Below, one piece after another: positions 58,101 through 64,000 of a stretch of DNA of 64,000 nt. Location: the NCBI GenBank assembly GCA_964035015.1, contig OZ036004.1, positions 15,999,030 through 16,063,029 of the forward strand. The letters are read 5' to 3'. The number at the start of each line of letters is the position of its first letter. The first letter of the stretch is position 1. Source of the DNA: Corallium rubrum (lineage: Eukaryota; Cnidaria; Anthozoa; Scleralcyonacea; Coralliidae). The position numbers and the translations under genes are program-made. The notes beneath the pieces are model-generated. The model did not search any database. It saw only the letters and a program-made list of their open reading frames with translations, and was not told the origin of the DNA.

Positions 58101-61089
58101 GGTTGTTTTTTTGCAGCGAGTTTTCAGTTTTTCATTGTGCCCTTCATAGGTTCTGTTGACGTCAGACGTGGCTACCCCCAGCGGCCGGAAGATTGACTTC
58201 ACCCAATGATAGGGCCTACCTTATGGAGTTAGCGTTCCAGTTTATTTTGAGTTCAATGAGTACAACCCACGAGCTCTCTCCTCTAGCGTCGTCGAAAGTT
58301 ATATAGTACAATCGCAATTTGCTGTGTAAAGTTAAATAGATTTTCCTTGAAGATAAACCAGTACCATCGTATGTACCAACTTAAATAAACTTACGTAATG
58401 AAACTTAAGTTAGTATGAACATAAAGAAACTTTCTCGTTTGTTACTCTTATAGAATCTTATAGACGAGTAGGAGCAATCTCGTCTCCACAGTCAAGGGTC
58501 TCTGAAAACGAGAATGTATTTTCCGCGAGGCCCCTCTTGATTTTTTCTATTTTGTGAAGTCAACAAAATAAGTTATCGAAGAAAAGAGGACTGGGGACTA
58601 GTCTGATGTTGCCCCAAACCCGAACAACACAAATTTAATACACCTATCACGAGATACGTTGAATCCCGCAATACTTATTTTACCGCGCGGAAGCGCGAAT
58701 CTTGAGAGAACATTTTTTGTGACACCTATTAAATATCATGCAGGTACCGTAATAGTGTAAACAGGGCCTAAGTTGCCTATAATTCCATTTTTAAAAAGTC
58801 AGTGACTTTGTTAAGGTGGTCTTAGACATTAGTTCATTTACATATCAAATTGAAAAATATTGGAAAAAATAAAATCTTCTGATCTATAGACCGATTGTAA
58901 ATCCCGCGATTTCGTACATTTACACTACATTCTTAAGTCTTCCGTTCAAAATTTTTGTTGTGTTTACACTGTTCTGGGGTGGCTTGTCGTAGCGTATTCA
59001 CTGCGCTTAGCGCTCCCCCGTTGTTCGTTACAGTGTAAACAAACGTAAATTTTGCTACGGTATCGGCCTACTTTATTTGGAGCGGTTACCTGGTGTATAC
59101 ACGGCCTTCAACTAAGAGGTCACGTGAAGTCAGTTTAATAGCCCTTATGGATTTATAACAAAAGCAAACACGGTGGTGTTTTCAGTAAATTTTCGTTTAG
59201 TTGTCAAAATGTACATTTTATCTGATCAAATGACCAATCTCTTTCAAAATCATCTTTTTACACTAAAACAACAAAAAATATGAAAGGACGTTTTTTGACA
59301 TTGCTCATGTCAAGTTTTAGCAGGAATTATAACGTTTCCCATCATCTAAGTGCATTCTATTTTTGGCCGCCATGTTGGATGACAAATTTGTGTCCAGAAG
59401 CTATACCTTGACTCTCGCTCGGTTTGTACTAGAAAACGTAGACACAATGATTAGTAAAGATCGATCTCACGCGCTAGGTCAATAAGAAGTAAACATTGCA
59501 TTTGTTTCTTGGGGTGCTCCAAAGATCACAACAAGGTAAAAACCTTACAAAGGTAATGGGTACTTTACGACATAAGTGTTGTTCGATAACAGTATAAAAA
59601 AGGATATTAAAAAGGGATAGAAAATTTTATTTTATGGCACAGGTTACAGTAATTCGGTGAAATCGTGCCCTGTGATTGGTTAGTAACGCCAATTGAAAAC
59701 AAACAACAAAATCCTAAAAAAACACAGCTTAAAAAACTTCAAAACAGTTAACATATCTGAAATAGATGAGTGACTACTAACATTCTAAAAATACATTTTT
59801 ATATTGAGACGAAAATAAACAGCAGAACCATATTTCTGCATTTTGACGAAGTTAAAGAAGCGGACACCACGAGATACATATTTGATTTTTGAGTAAAAAG
59901 TGCCAAATAATAAACTACTTAATAACCTGGACCGTTTGGTCTTTACTGTAAAGTATCAAATCTCGGCCCTGAACGTATTAACCAACCTAGTACGCGCGTA
60001 CCCAGGGTTTTATCTCCGCTCGCCGCCCGACCACGTGTATTAACCTCGTTATCGCTCAGTCTAACAAGAAGACCTCACTCAGACTATGTGCACATGGTAA
60101 CGTTTCCGAGCGTTTTCGTGTTGTTTACTGTTCTCAAGGGAATCGAGAACAATCAGCTCATTACTTCAAACAATACGAAAACGCTCGGAAACGTTACCGT
60201 GTGCACATAGCCTCAGTTTGATACTTTACCGTAATGACCTCGCTCTCCGTTAAGTAGTTCCTAATTTGGTATGAGAGCATTATTATTGTTCAACGTTTAG
60301 TTTGTAAAAATATTTCAATAATCTAAAGAAGCTCACCCTATTTAGCAAGTTTAACAGAAACCTAAAATGGCCCAAAATTTTGTAATAACGGATGTATATT
60401 ATATATAAAACAGATAAGAGATTCTACTTTCTAGAGATCTGCACAGAAGTACATGTAATAAAAATTAAAGCGAGATTGAAAGGCATTGCAAATGTGACAT
60501 CTTGATTTCTGTTGACCTGGGAGTAATCAAGTTTTATAGGGCCAATTTGTGTAAAAACTGAGTCTTAAAAATTCAAAAATCTTCCATAGTTGTTGAGTAA
60601 CTCATATTTCATAATCGAATTAATGTACAGCTTTAATTTTGAAGTTTGCAGTTCAGAATTTCAACATAAGACAATCGAGGCTAAAAATAGCGCGACATAA
60701 CCTCCTTTAATATTAGTATTTGAAAGCAGTTTGTAACTATTTGTTATTTTCTTTTGTTTTTAGGACCAGCTGGTTATTGGAAATCAAGCTCGAATGCGTT
60801 TCTTTTCTCCCTCCGAAATAAAGACAATTTGAAGCCATTTAAAGCTCCAGTCTACCGATACAGTCAGTACGCAATTTTCGACTATTCTGGTTATGGACCC
60901 ACCTTTGGAAGAAGTCATGATCTCTACATCGCCAACAACGCTCACTCTTCAAAAAGCTCTTACACAAAGTTTGGTGACACATACCAACCTCCATCTGGCT
61001 ACAGATATGGCAGCAGCAACACCCGAACTCTCTTGGCGGGCAGTTGTTATTTCACTCCATCTGATGTAGAAGTTTTTTACTTTGGTTAA
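37508..61089 (+). CDS. Secreted PAN-EGF-(cbEGF)n-TLDc protein gene, 19 recognisable exons
   Basis: Exons: 37508-37673 (signal peptide), 41169-41397 (PAN/apple), 43632-43737 (EGF), fourteen cbEGF exons between 43841 and 53741, 56641-56871 and 60764-61089 (TLDc). All intact junctions are GT-AG with matching phases; EGF and TLDc introns are phase 1. The start ATG at 37508 leads a hydrophobic [19 protein letters not shown] segment, so the product is secreted or extracellular. Such domain mixes are common in anthozoans; the role is unknown, perhaps matrix or adhesion. As assembled the PAN exon and two cbEGF exons are frameshifted, one cbEGF acceptor reads AA, and the last cbEGF donor is lost. The locus may be a decaying gene, a functional gene using exon skipping, or a gene with assembly indels. 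Confidence 0.8.
38252..38498 (+). pseudogene. Non-LTR retrotransposon ORF2 C-terminal remnant
   Basis: The frame reads [20 protein letters not shown], a stop, then [20 protein letters not shown], the conserved tail of CR1/L2-type LINE ORF2 (Y-K-x-L-x-x-x-A-P-x-Y-L ... F-x-x-S-G-x-x-x-W-x-x-L-P). It has an internal TAG. It lies in intron 1 of the TLDc gene. Confidence 0.7.
38639..38745. repeat. (CT)n microsatellite
   Basis: About 50 CT units with short interruptions near 38718 and 38738. Confidence 0.95.
38800..39620. repeat. Degenerate repeats with period about 245 bp, possible LINE remnant on - strand
   Basis: The phrase cagctgtc(c/t)(c/t)aatttgtcccgct recurs at about 38975 and 39220, with the surrounding order retained. 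The - strand at 39392-39616 reads [19 protein letters not shown], resembling a LINE RT motif (F-C-Y-L-G-x-x-L-D-x-x-G-G). Too eroded to be sure. Confidence 0.45.
39656..40020. repeat. Dispersed repeat, copy 1 (copy 2 at 42538-42990)
   Basis: Both contain ctcatcttaactctagcgag, aacaatttaaaatttctaat-type sequence and aaaacgtc(c/t)gtatatgact in the same order. Unclassified. Confidence 0.55.
40500..40673. mobile_element. Palindromic MITE, 174 bp
   Basis: Ends aagcctggttttcatatagc and its near complement (gctatgtggaaaccaggctt). The inner arms share gccggcggcatggctg. Confidence 0.75.
41169..41397 (+). CDS. Exon 2: PAN/apple domain, with one-base deletion
   Basis: Acceptor ttaaag, donor gtaagt. It encodes [20 protein letters not shown] then [20 protein letters not shown]. 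After gggggaaaaattgc the frame is lost, but the next frame continues as [13 protein letters not shown], then [14 protein letters not shown], exactly the PAN pattern (C-E-L ... Y-x-Y). The exon is 229 nt. With one more base its end phase becomes 0, which is what the following EGF exon needs. This argues for a one-base loss in the A-run rather than a different splice. Confidence 0.75.
41597..41739. mobile_element. Palindromic MITE, about 143 bp
   Basis: Ends cttattaacc / ggttaataag. The arms share aagtatttgcc and ggcaaatactt. Confidence 0.65.
41740..43631. other. Intron between PAN and EGF exons, no gene seen
   Basis: AT-rich. Holds tataatataa microsatellites (42458-42495, 43020-43060), repeat copy 2 (42538-42990) and a (TA)n array (43093-43140). 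The motif aaaatcgtctggcgttagcc at 42763 recurs at 55140 and, inverted, near 40255. Confidence 0.5.
43632..43737 (+). CDS. Exon 3: EGF domain
   Basis: Acceptor tttatag, donor gtataa. Encodes [15 protein letters not shown] then [15 protein letters not shown], six cysteines in EGF spacing. Enters phase 0, leaves phase 1. Confidence 0.85.
43841..53741 (+). CDS. Exons 4-17: array of 14 calcium-binding EGF exons
   Basis: Exons: 43841-43960, 49111-49233, 49451-49570, 49943-50065, 50281-50400, 50627-50746, 51106-51228, 51443-51562, 51740-51859, 52093-52216, 52433-52552, 52925-53047, 53264-53383, 53618-53741. Two classes occur. Class A is 120 nt ([17 protein letters not shown]-like, acceptor ttcag, donor gtgatt). 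Class B is 123 nt ([18 protein letters not shown]-like, acceptor usually aag, donor gttatt). Each has the D-x-D/N-E-C calcium site and [10 protein letters not shown], matching the Asn-hydroxylation consensus. All are phase 1-1, so any can be skipped in frame. Exon 52093 carries +1 in an A-run, exon 53618 +1 in a T-run, exon 49111 has acceptor AA, exon 50065 ends in T, and exon 53741 lacks a GT donor. Confidence 0.85.
45190..45612 (-). pseudogene. Left-arm copy of the 224-aa protein, truncated by deletion
   Basis: Starts like 47055-47729 and agrees closely over about 138 residues. Near 45195-45205 about 14 bp present in the right arm are missing, shifting the frame so that it stops after about 140 codons. 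The Cys-rich C-terminal part still exists downstream (to about 44970) in another frame. Confidence 0.7.
45657..45974 (-). CDS. 105-aa virus-like protein, left-arm copy
   Basis: Mirror copy of 46693-47010, differing at a few residues. Basic/hydrophobic, with the segment [18 protein letters not shown] near the C-terminus. Short proteins with an R/K-rich centre and a final GGFL-x-x-LLG segment accompany Polinton/adintovirus-type genomes (recalled family knowledge, not tested). Starts at ATG 45974. Confidence 0.5.
   Translation of the reverse strand: MLMKKHKPFLELLCTSEPIQQRALLETANPEQIRCICDCMLNFWSMQYQLSPALLEDVKPYSDDISTLASPRSSFMRKKEILVQKGAGFLDVLLGSVLDGLAELI
46031..46640. repeat. GGA/TCC-rich centre of the palindrome
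   Basis: Left (GGA/GAAAGA)n 46031-46388, a short spacer with aataaatatttct, then (TCC/TTTCTCC)n 46424-46637. Polypurine on one strand, then polypyrimidine, so a very long hairpin can form. Gly-Glu-Arg and poly-Ser/Leu frames are artefacts. Confidence 0.9.
46693..47010 (+). CDS. 105-aa virus-like protein, right-arm copy
   Basis: ATG 46693 to TAA. Starts [20 protein letters not shown]; centre [17 protein letters not shown]; end [20 protein letters not shown]. No enzymatic motif. I infer a relation to small core/virion-associated proteins of Polinton-type viruses from the length, the position beside the other gene and the C-terminal glycine/leucine segment. A profile search is needed. It is followed after 44 bp by the next ORF. 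Confidence 0.5.
   Translation: MLMKKHKPFLELLCTSEPIQQRALLETANPEHIRCICDCMLNFWSMQYQLSSALLEDVKPYSDDISTLASPRSSFMRKKEILVQKGAGFLDVLLGPVLDGLAELI
47055..47729 (+). CDS. 224-aa virus-like protein with acidic tract and C-terminal Cys-rich zinc-binding region
   Basis: ATG 47055, stop TAA after 47726. The N-terminal half contains [19 protein letters not shown] and [20 protein letters not shown], followed by an acidic Glu/Ser tract (about residues 115-140). The C-terminus has paired cysteines ([32 protein letters not shown]), a likely double zinc ribbon or RING-like fold. The N-terminal motifs resemble an uncharacterised protein common in Polinton/adintovirus-like loci of invertebrates (recall, unverified). 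An AATAAA follows at 47742. Intact, unlike its left-arm twin. Confidence 0.55.
   Translation: MGERLHDDFRVKVILSHFDYEVDEATASSLLNSLLASYVNLTWNPKGEIVYQGRTIPNTKIAELVEYCVSPYVSGIPEPAGLNVFVKGLADINIDKNLIENVRVLTMLAQAEEETESESENEETSSEEDSEHDKDYTEIESENSIIDEPVDCERCQNPVNFTHVIECPTCLWKYFNKCVIRNLICNVCGTEFKTHDPCLRIIRCTVCPYASVTDRSLNNQEFFV
47832..48041 (+). CDS. 69-codon ORF of unknown significance (mirror copy 44640-44849 on - strand)
   Basis: [15 protein letters not shown] to a basic C-terminus. The same frame is kept intact in both arms, but the arms are so similar that this is weak evidence for coding. Confidence 0.25.
   Translation: MSFSFVSCTCTEDKYANITLRNRKRSNAFKVINRFGFIFPHLKSFFLRLLELILHPRIRILYTLGLDKR
48669..48966. 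mobile_element. CATAGT-family MITE, copy C (7-bp TSD TTGACAT)
   Basis: 298 bp, ends catagtcaatcgagatatgg and complement. TSD 48662-48668 and 48967-48973. Near-identical to 28530-28824. Sits in the same host intron as the Polinton-like element. Confidence 0.85.
53765..54125. repeat. 12-bp satellite, about 30 units, two unit types
   Basis: Outer units are gcaatatgcaac (about 6 at each end) and inner units gcaatacgcaat (about 18). It begins 24 bp after the last cbEGF exon. Repetitive Met-Gln-Arg-Asn and Ile-Arg-Asn-Ala frames are artefacts. Confidence 0.95.
54126..55270. other. Intron before the TLDc exons, no gene seen
   Basis: Contains a ctcgacaactcggcttcggc hairpin region (54270-54340), a partial CATAGT-like fragment (54700-54840) and two direct copies of cattcctgtccgggggcttc (55108, 55221). 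Confidence 0.5.
55275..55551. repeat. Diverged CATAGT-family repeat, copy D
   Basis: Internal blocks (tttttgttcagctttatgga, ctaaaacaaaggattt, ctttgaagtttgccgggttt) match copies A-C. The ends are decayed. Confidence 0.55.
55945..56115. mobile_element. Palindromic MITE
   Basis: atcatgatttgtcagtg pairs with cactgacaaatcatgat. actagttatttgcc pairs with ggcaaataactagt around a ctctgccttcggca apex. Outer arms: tcaattattgaactcgtc and complement. Confidence 0.7.
56141..56259. mobile_element. 119-bp MITE
   Basis: Ends ggccccgtttacactagag / ctctggtgtaaacgtggtc. A similar terminus appears near 58760 (gtgtaaacagggcc). Confidence 0.6.
56365..56485. mobile_element. MITE family P, fragment (copy 4)
   Basis: gttgagatatttcagg, tttgatatgcaaattaagca and gagttattggagaaggtt match one arm of copies 2 and 3. 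Confidence 0.6.
56641..56871 (+). CDS. TLDc domain, first exon
   Basis: Acceptor tatttag, donor gtaagt, phases 1-1. Encodes [20 protein letters not shown], then [19 protein letters not shown] and [16 protein letters not shown]. The latter matches the TLDc pattern (L-Y-x-x-x-x-D-G ... V-F-G-G-Y). TLDc domains occur in OXR1/TBC1D24-type proteins and, fused to extracellular domains, in many cnidarian proteins. Confidence 0.85.
56872..60763. other. Last intron of the TLDc gene, no gene seen
   Basis: No supported ORF in nearly 3.9 kb. Contains a MITE-like palindrome at 60083-60211 (agactatgtgcacatggtaa and complement) and AT-rich unique DNA. Confidence 0.5.
60083..60211. mobile_element. Palindromic MITE, about 130 bp
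   Basis: ctatgtgcacatggtaacgt near the left end and acgttaccgtgtgcacatag at the right end. The inner arms share ccgagcgttttcgt. Confidence 0.65.
60764..61089 (+). CDS. TLDc domain, last exon and stop
   Basis: Acceptor tttttag. Encodes [36 protein letters not shown] and [19 protein letters not shown], with the conserved FG-x-G/S-H-D-L and final E-V-F-Y-F of TLDc. Stop TAA 61087-61089. Confidence 0.9.
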
Positions 61090-61686
61090 ACCGTCAACGT
61101 CGTTTAAAGCATTACTAAAATTAAAGTAGTATATTGTGTTAATTAAAAAATGTTTGTCTTAAAGCGATAAAAGTCGATTAAAGTTGAAAATAGTAGGAGG
61201 ACGCATGTTGCTCGTTTGCTTTGATCTTTACTGTCAAATAGAATTAAAATCATGTGGAATTAATAGAAAGTCGTGTAGAACGGTATGAACTTCGGTATAA
61301 AAACCATTAACTGGACTAGTTAGCTATGTAAACTAGGAATATGAAAGGAATCTCAATATTGAGGTACCTTCTCGTCAGTTCTCGAATATGTGTCTTTTGA
61401 CCAGTCCATCGATCACCAGAAATTTTGGTCGTTTGTGCCGACGCTCTCGGTAAGCGGTTATTCGGCTAATAATATAATTATTTATTAAGTATAATTATGT
61501 ATTAAGTATCTTATACTTAATTAATATGTAGTCTTAATATCTTAATTGTATCCTTAGTGTGTAATAATTGAATGTTGTAATGTATGATAGACGTGTAAAT
61601 GGTAAAACTCTAATTATTTTAATCTTGTTATAGGGCCTAGATGAAAATTATGCTTGTAATTCTAATTACCTTGGTTAAATAAAGTA

Positions 61687-61687
<1 letters not shown>

Positions 61688-61770
<83 letters not shown>
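61688..61770. repeat. (ATT)n microsatellite fused to a retrotransposon fragment
   Basis: About 27 ATT units following aataaagtattg, a typical LINE 3' tail arrangement. The RT frame begins at the very next base. Confidence 0.9.
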
Positions 61771-61772
<2 letters not shown>

Positions 61773-62048
61773 TGCCGACGATGCTGCCGTTATCACTGGT
61801 CAGGAAAAAGAAAATCAAATGCTACTAAACCGTTTTACCATCTGGTGTCAGTGGGCCAATATGATTATACGTGTAGACTGTAAATGCTCAACATTTGGAA
61901 TTAAAAAAGAACTAACAAAATTCGTTCAATATCTCCCTAAACTGTTTATAAATAGTGTAATAAAAGTAGTGTGCTGCGCAGGCAGTGTTGAAACAACAAT
62001 CGAAATATGGTATAGTAGGTTAATACTGCCAAAACAGAGAACGTAAGT

Positions 62049-62092
62049 GGTCTAACGTTTCGAGCGAAGGCCCTTCGTCAGAGAGAAACGTG
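62049..62092 (-). ncRNA. Hammerhead-like motif, - strand
   Basis: Core CUGACGA (62081-62075), stem II GGGC/GCUC with loop CUUC (one G-U), GAAAC (62061-62057), GUU, then AGACC. Stem I is weak (UCU/AGA). Confidence 0.5.
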
Positions 62093-62134
62093 ACGAAAGG
62101 CCTTCTCTCGAAACGTTAGACCACTCTGACGAAG

Positions 62135-62176
62135 GGCCTCTCTGACGAAGGGCCTTCGCTCGAAACGTTAGACCAC
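62135..62176 (+). ncRNA. Hammerhead-like motif, + strand
   Basis: Core CTGACGA (62142-62148), stem II AGGGCCTTCGCTC (62149-62161), GAAAC (62162-62166), GTT, AGACCAC. Same design as the - strand copy. Confidence 0.5.
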
Positions 62177-63534
62177 TTACGTTCTCTGTTCCGGCAGTAT
62201 TAACCTACTATACCATATTTCGATTGTTGTTTATAAATAGCTGTTTTGTACCACGTGTCGAGAATGGTAAATCCTTTCGATACTTAGGTCGCTACTTTAA
62301 CTTCAATATGTCTGACGAAGATCACAAATCTGAATTATATGACATACTGACTAATACCATGAATGAAATCGACGAACTACCATTACATCCGAAAAACAAA
62401 ATTCTAATGTACAATCGCTATGTTCTTTCAAAAATCTCTTGGCACTTCACCGTTTCTGATATAGGTAAAACCTGGGTAAACGAGAATCTAGATAATATCG
62501 TGTCAAAATATATCCGAGAGTGGCTCGAGCTTCCAATTTCCGCAACTCTTAGCAACGTCCTACTTCCTCATAACAAATTCGGCTTAAATCTCATTCTCCC
62601 ATCAACTAAATTTCTTCAATGTCAAACTATATCTCGAAAAGTTTTGAAATCATCACCAAATGACGAGATCAAAAACCTATGGATGGCCACAAGCAATCAC
62701 AAAAATGTACAATATGACAAGTACAAAAACACAAAAGATGTACTGAACACTATCAGGAAAGAAAATGAAAAAAGGCTTCAAAATCACCTCATTTCACAAG
62801 GTTCATTCTTCTCCAATATCATCAAATACTCTACACTCTCGCTCAACTCTATATGGTCCTCGGTCCAAAACAAACTTCCTAAGAATATCTTTAACTTCAC
62901 CATCCGGTACATCAATAATACGCTCCCAACTCGCAAAAATCTGTTGACATGGGGAATATCACCAACATCCGACTGCTCTCTCTGCTTGGAATCCGAAACC
63001 TTGCTCCACGTCGTCAATGGATGCAAGACATACCTAAACGAAGGACGTTTTACGTGGCGACACGATTCCGTTCTTAATTTCATTGCAACCTCTCTTAAAT
63101 CCGTACAACACTATATTAACCTTTATGCTGACCTACCTGGCTTCATCAGTCCATCTGTTATCATCGGAGATAAGTTACGCCTTGATCTTCTGATAACAAT
63201 CGAAAACAAATACATCTACATACTCGAACTGACTGTTGGATTTGAATCTAATCTTTTTACTAATGCAACCCGTAAGAGACAAAAATATCTAGAACTTATT
63301 AACGAACAGCACAAAAATTATGAAAAAGTGAAATTTATAAATTTATCTCAGTTCGCTTGGAGTTTTTAATCGGTCATCTATAGACTTTATTGAAATGCTG
63401 AAAGACCTGAAATTTGACGAACGATGTAGAAAGTATTATACTCAGAAAATTATGAACACTTGCATAAGGACCTCTTACTATATATTTTGTAAACGTAACA
63501 AAAAATGGGATAACCCGACTTTAATGTCATACTA

Positions 63535-64000
63535 ATATTTTTATACCATATAGTGTTAATTCAAGTAGACATTGGTAAACTACCTGTTATTATTATTATT
63601 ATTATTATGTATTCTAAGCTCTTCTAAGGTGTGTGATTCCATTGTATTCTAGTGTTTCTCATTATTCTGGTCGTTGAGTTCTTTAGAATTTGCCTAAATC
63701 GTGCATGTATGTATATATAAACAACCTGTAAACGACAACAAAGACTGTGAAATCAAGCAAGTTCAAACGCTTTTGTAAGTATTATGCCAGGGACAAATGA
63801 GGACCTTTATGTGCTGACTCATGTCGAATGCACCGCGAGTCGGGCACATCGCATCGCCCGTAACGTTGTTGGTCAGTTTGGCAAATTTCTAGTGCCTGTT
63901 TACAAAGATTACTATGGCTAACACTATGAATAGTGGCGCTTTCAGTGCAAAAATAAGACGAGCTAGGGAAGTACTTTGTCGTCGAAGTAAGCAAATGTTT
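63535..64000. other. Retrotransposon 3' region and unassigned sequence
   Basis: A short ATT array (63579-63607) may mark the LINE tail. Beyond it no gene is recognised. ORFs of 45-70 codons near 63782-63994 on both strands have no motif I know. Confidence 0.35.

Larger units (their letters stand above)
61956..62227. mobile_element. 272-bp inverted-repeat insert with hammerhead cores, 13-bp TSD
   Basis: Flanked by TGTTTATAAATAG at 61943-61955 and 62228-62240. Removing the insert and one TSD copy rejoins the RT frame exactly (LFINS then CFVPR). The arms 61993-62085 and about 62140-62227 are inverted copies (caacaatcgaaatatggtat and complement). Probably a non-autonomous Penelope-like or retrozyme-type insertion. 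Confidence 0.75.
61771..63534 (+). pseudogene. 5'-truncated R2-type (RLE) non-LTR retrotransposon, split by an insertion
   Basis: The frame opens at FADDAAVITG, the catalytic F/Y-x-D-D box of reverse transcriptase, so everything upstream is missing. After the insert (61956-62227) it resumes with SFRYLGRYFNF, a CCHC finger (CSLCLESETLLHVVNGC) and a restriction-like endonuclease motif (LRLDLLI, then YIYILELTVGFE). RT, then CCHC, then RLE is the order in the R2/NeSL group. The frame shifts in a T-run at about 63366 (agtttttaat). The tail continues in another frame as DERCRKYYTQKIMNTCIRTS to 63534. Dead on three counts: truncated, interrupted, frameshifted. Confidence 0.8.

Noticed and set aside
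62090-62120. A third hammerhead core (GTGACGA...GAAAC) in the 272-bp insert
   Set aside because: The core has G for C at the first position and stem II does not pair; treated as a decayed copy.
63782-63994. 70-codon minus-strand ORF and a 45-codon plus-strand ORF at the window end
   Set aside because: No recognisable motif, conflicting strands, and the window ends before context is available.

Overview
The window is animal genomic DNA: spliced genes with GT-AG introns, microsatellites, SINEs, LINE remnants and very many fold-back DNA elements. The gene content (ARL8, a secreted PAN/EGF/TLDc protein) and the repeats suggest a cnidarian, most likely an anthozoan such as a stony coral. That assignment is inference. 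Everything here was read by eye, with no database search.

Two host genes are on the + strand. (1) The last five coding exons of the lysosomal small GTPase ARL8 lie at 13548-25434. Their boundaries fall where I recall the vertebrate ones; exons 1-2 were not found and probably lie upstream. (2) A secreted multidomain gene spans 37508-61089: signal peptide, PAN/apple, EGF, fourteen cbEGF exons, and a TLDc domain in two exons. The cbEGF exons are a recent tandem expansion of two alternating exon classes. Several exons carry lesions (frameshifts, lost splice sites), but the phase 1-1 exons can be skipped without losing frame.

The rest is mostly mobile DNA. At 270-4375 is an ISL2EU-like transposon with convergent SWIM/YqaJ-nuclease and THAP/DDE-transposase genes, both frameshifted. 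At 4881-10237 a pogo/Tigger-like non-autonomous element is split by a 4.3-kb element (5451-9797, 4-bp TSD, long TIRs) carrying a decayed transposase. The ARL8 introns hold many palindromic MITEs, including a pair of inverted hammerhead-ribozyme motifs (16.2-17.0 kb). The intergenic 26.4-37 kb holds nested SINEs and MITEs with legible target-site duplications, a 2.9-kb fold-back with about 65 GCTT units, a minisatellite and a LINE fragment.

Inside the first intron of the cbEGF array sits the most striking object: a 4.6-kb, almost perfectly palindromic element (44021-48636) with 6-bp TSDs and termini starting 5'-AG, as in Polintons/Mavericks. It has two inverted copies of the same small virus-like genes pointing outward from a GGA/TCC-rich centre, and no polymerase, integrase or capsid gene. 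Because the host introns are tandem duplicates, the empty insertion site can be read from sister introns. At the right end (61.7-63.5 kb) is a 5'-truncated non-LTR retrotransposon RT with CCHC and restriction-like endonuclease motifs, split by a 272-bp inverted-repeat insert that carries further hammerhead cores and is flanked by a 13-bp TSD.
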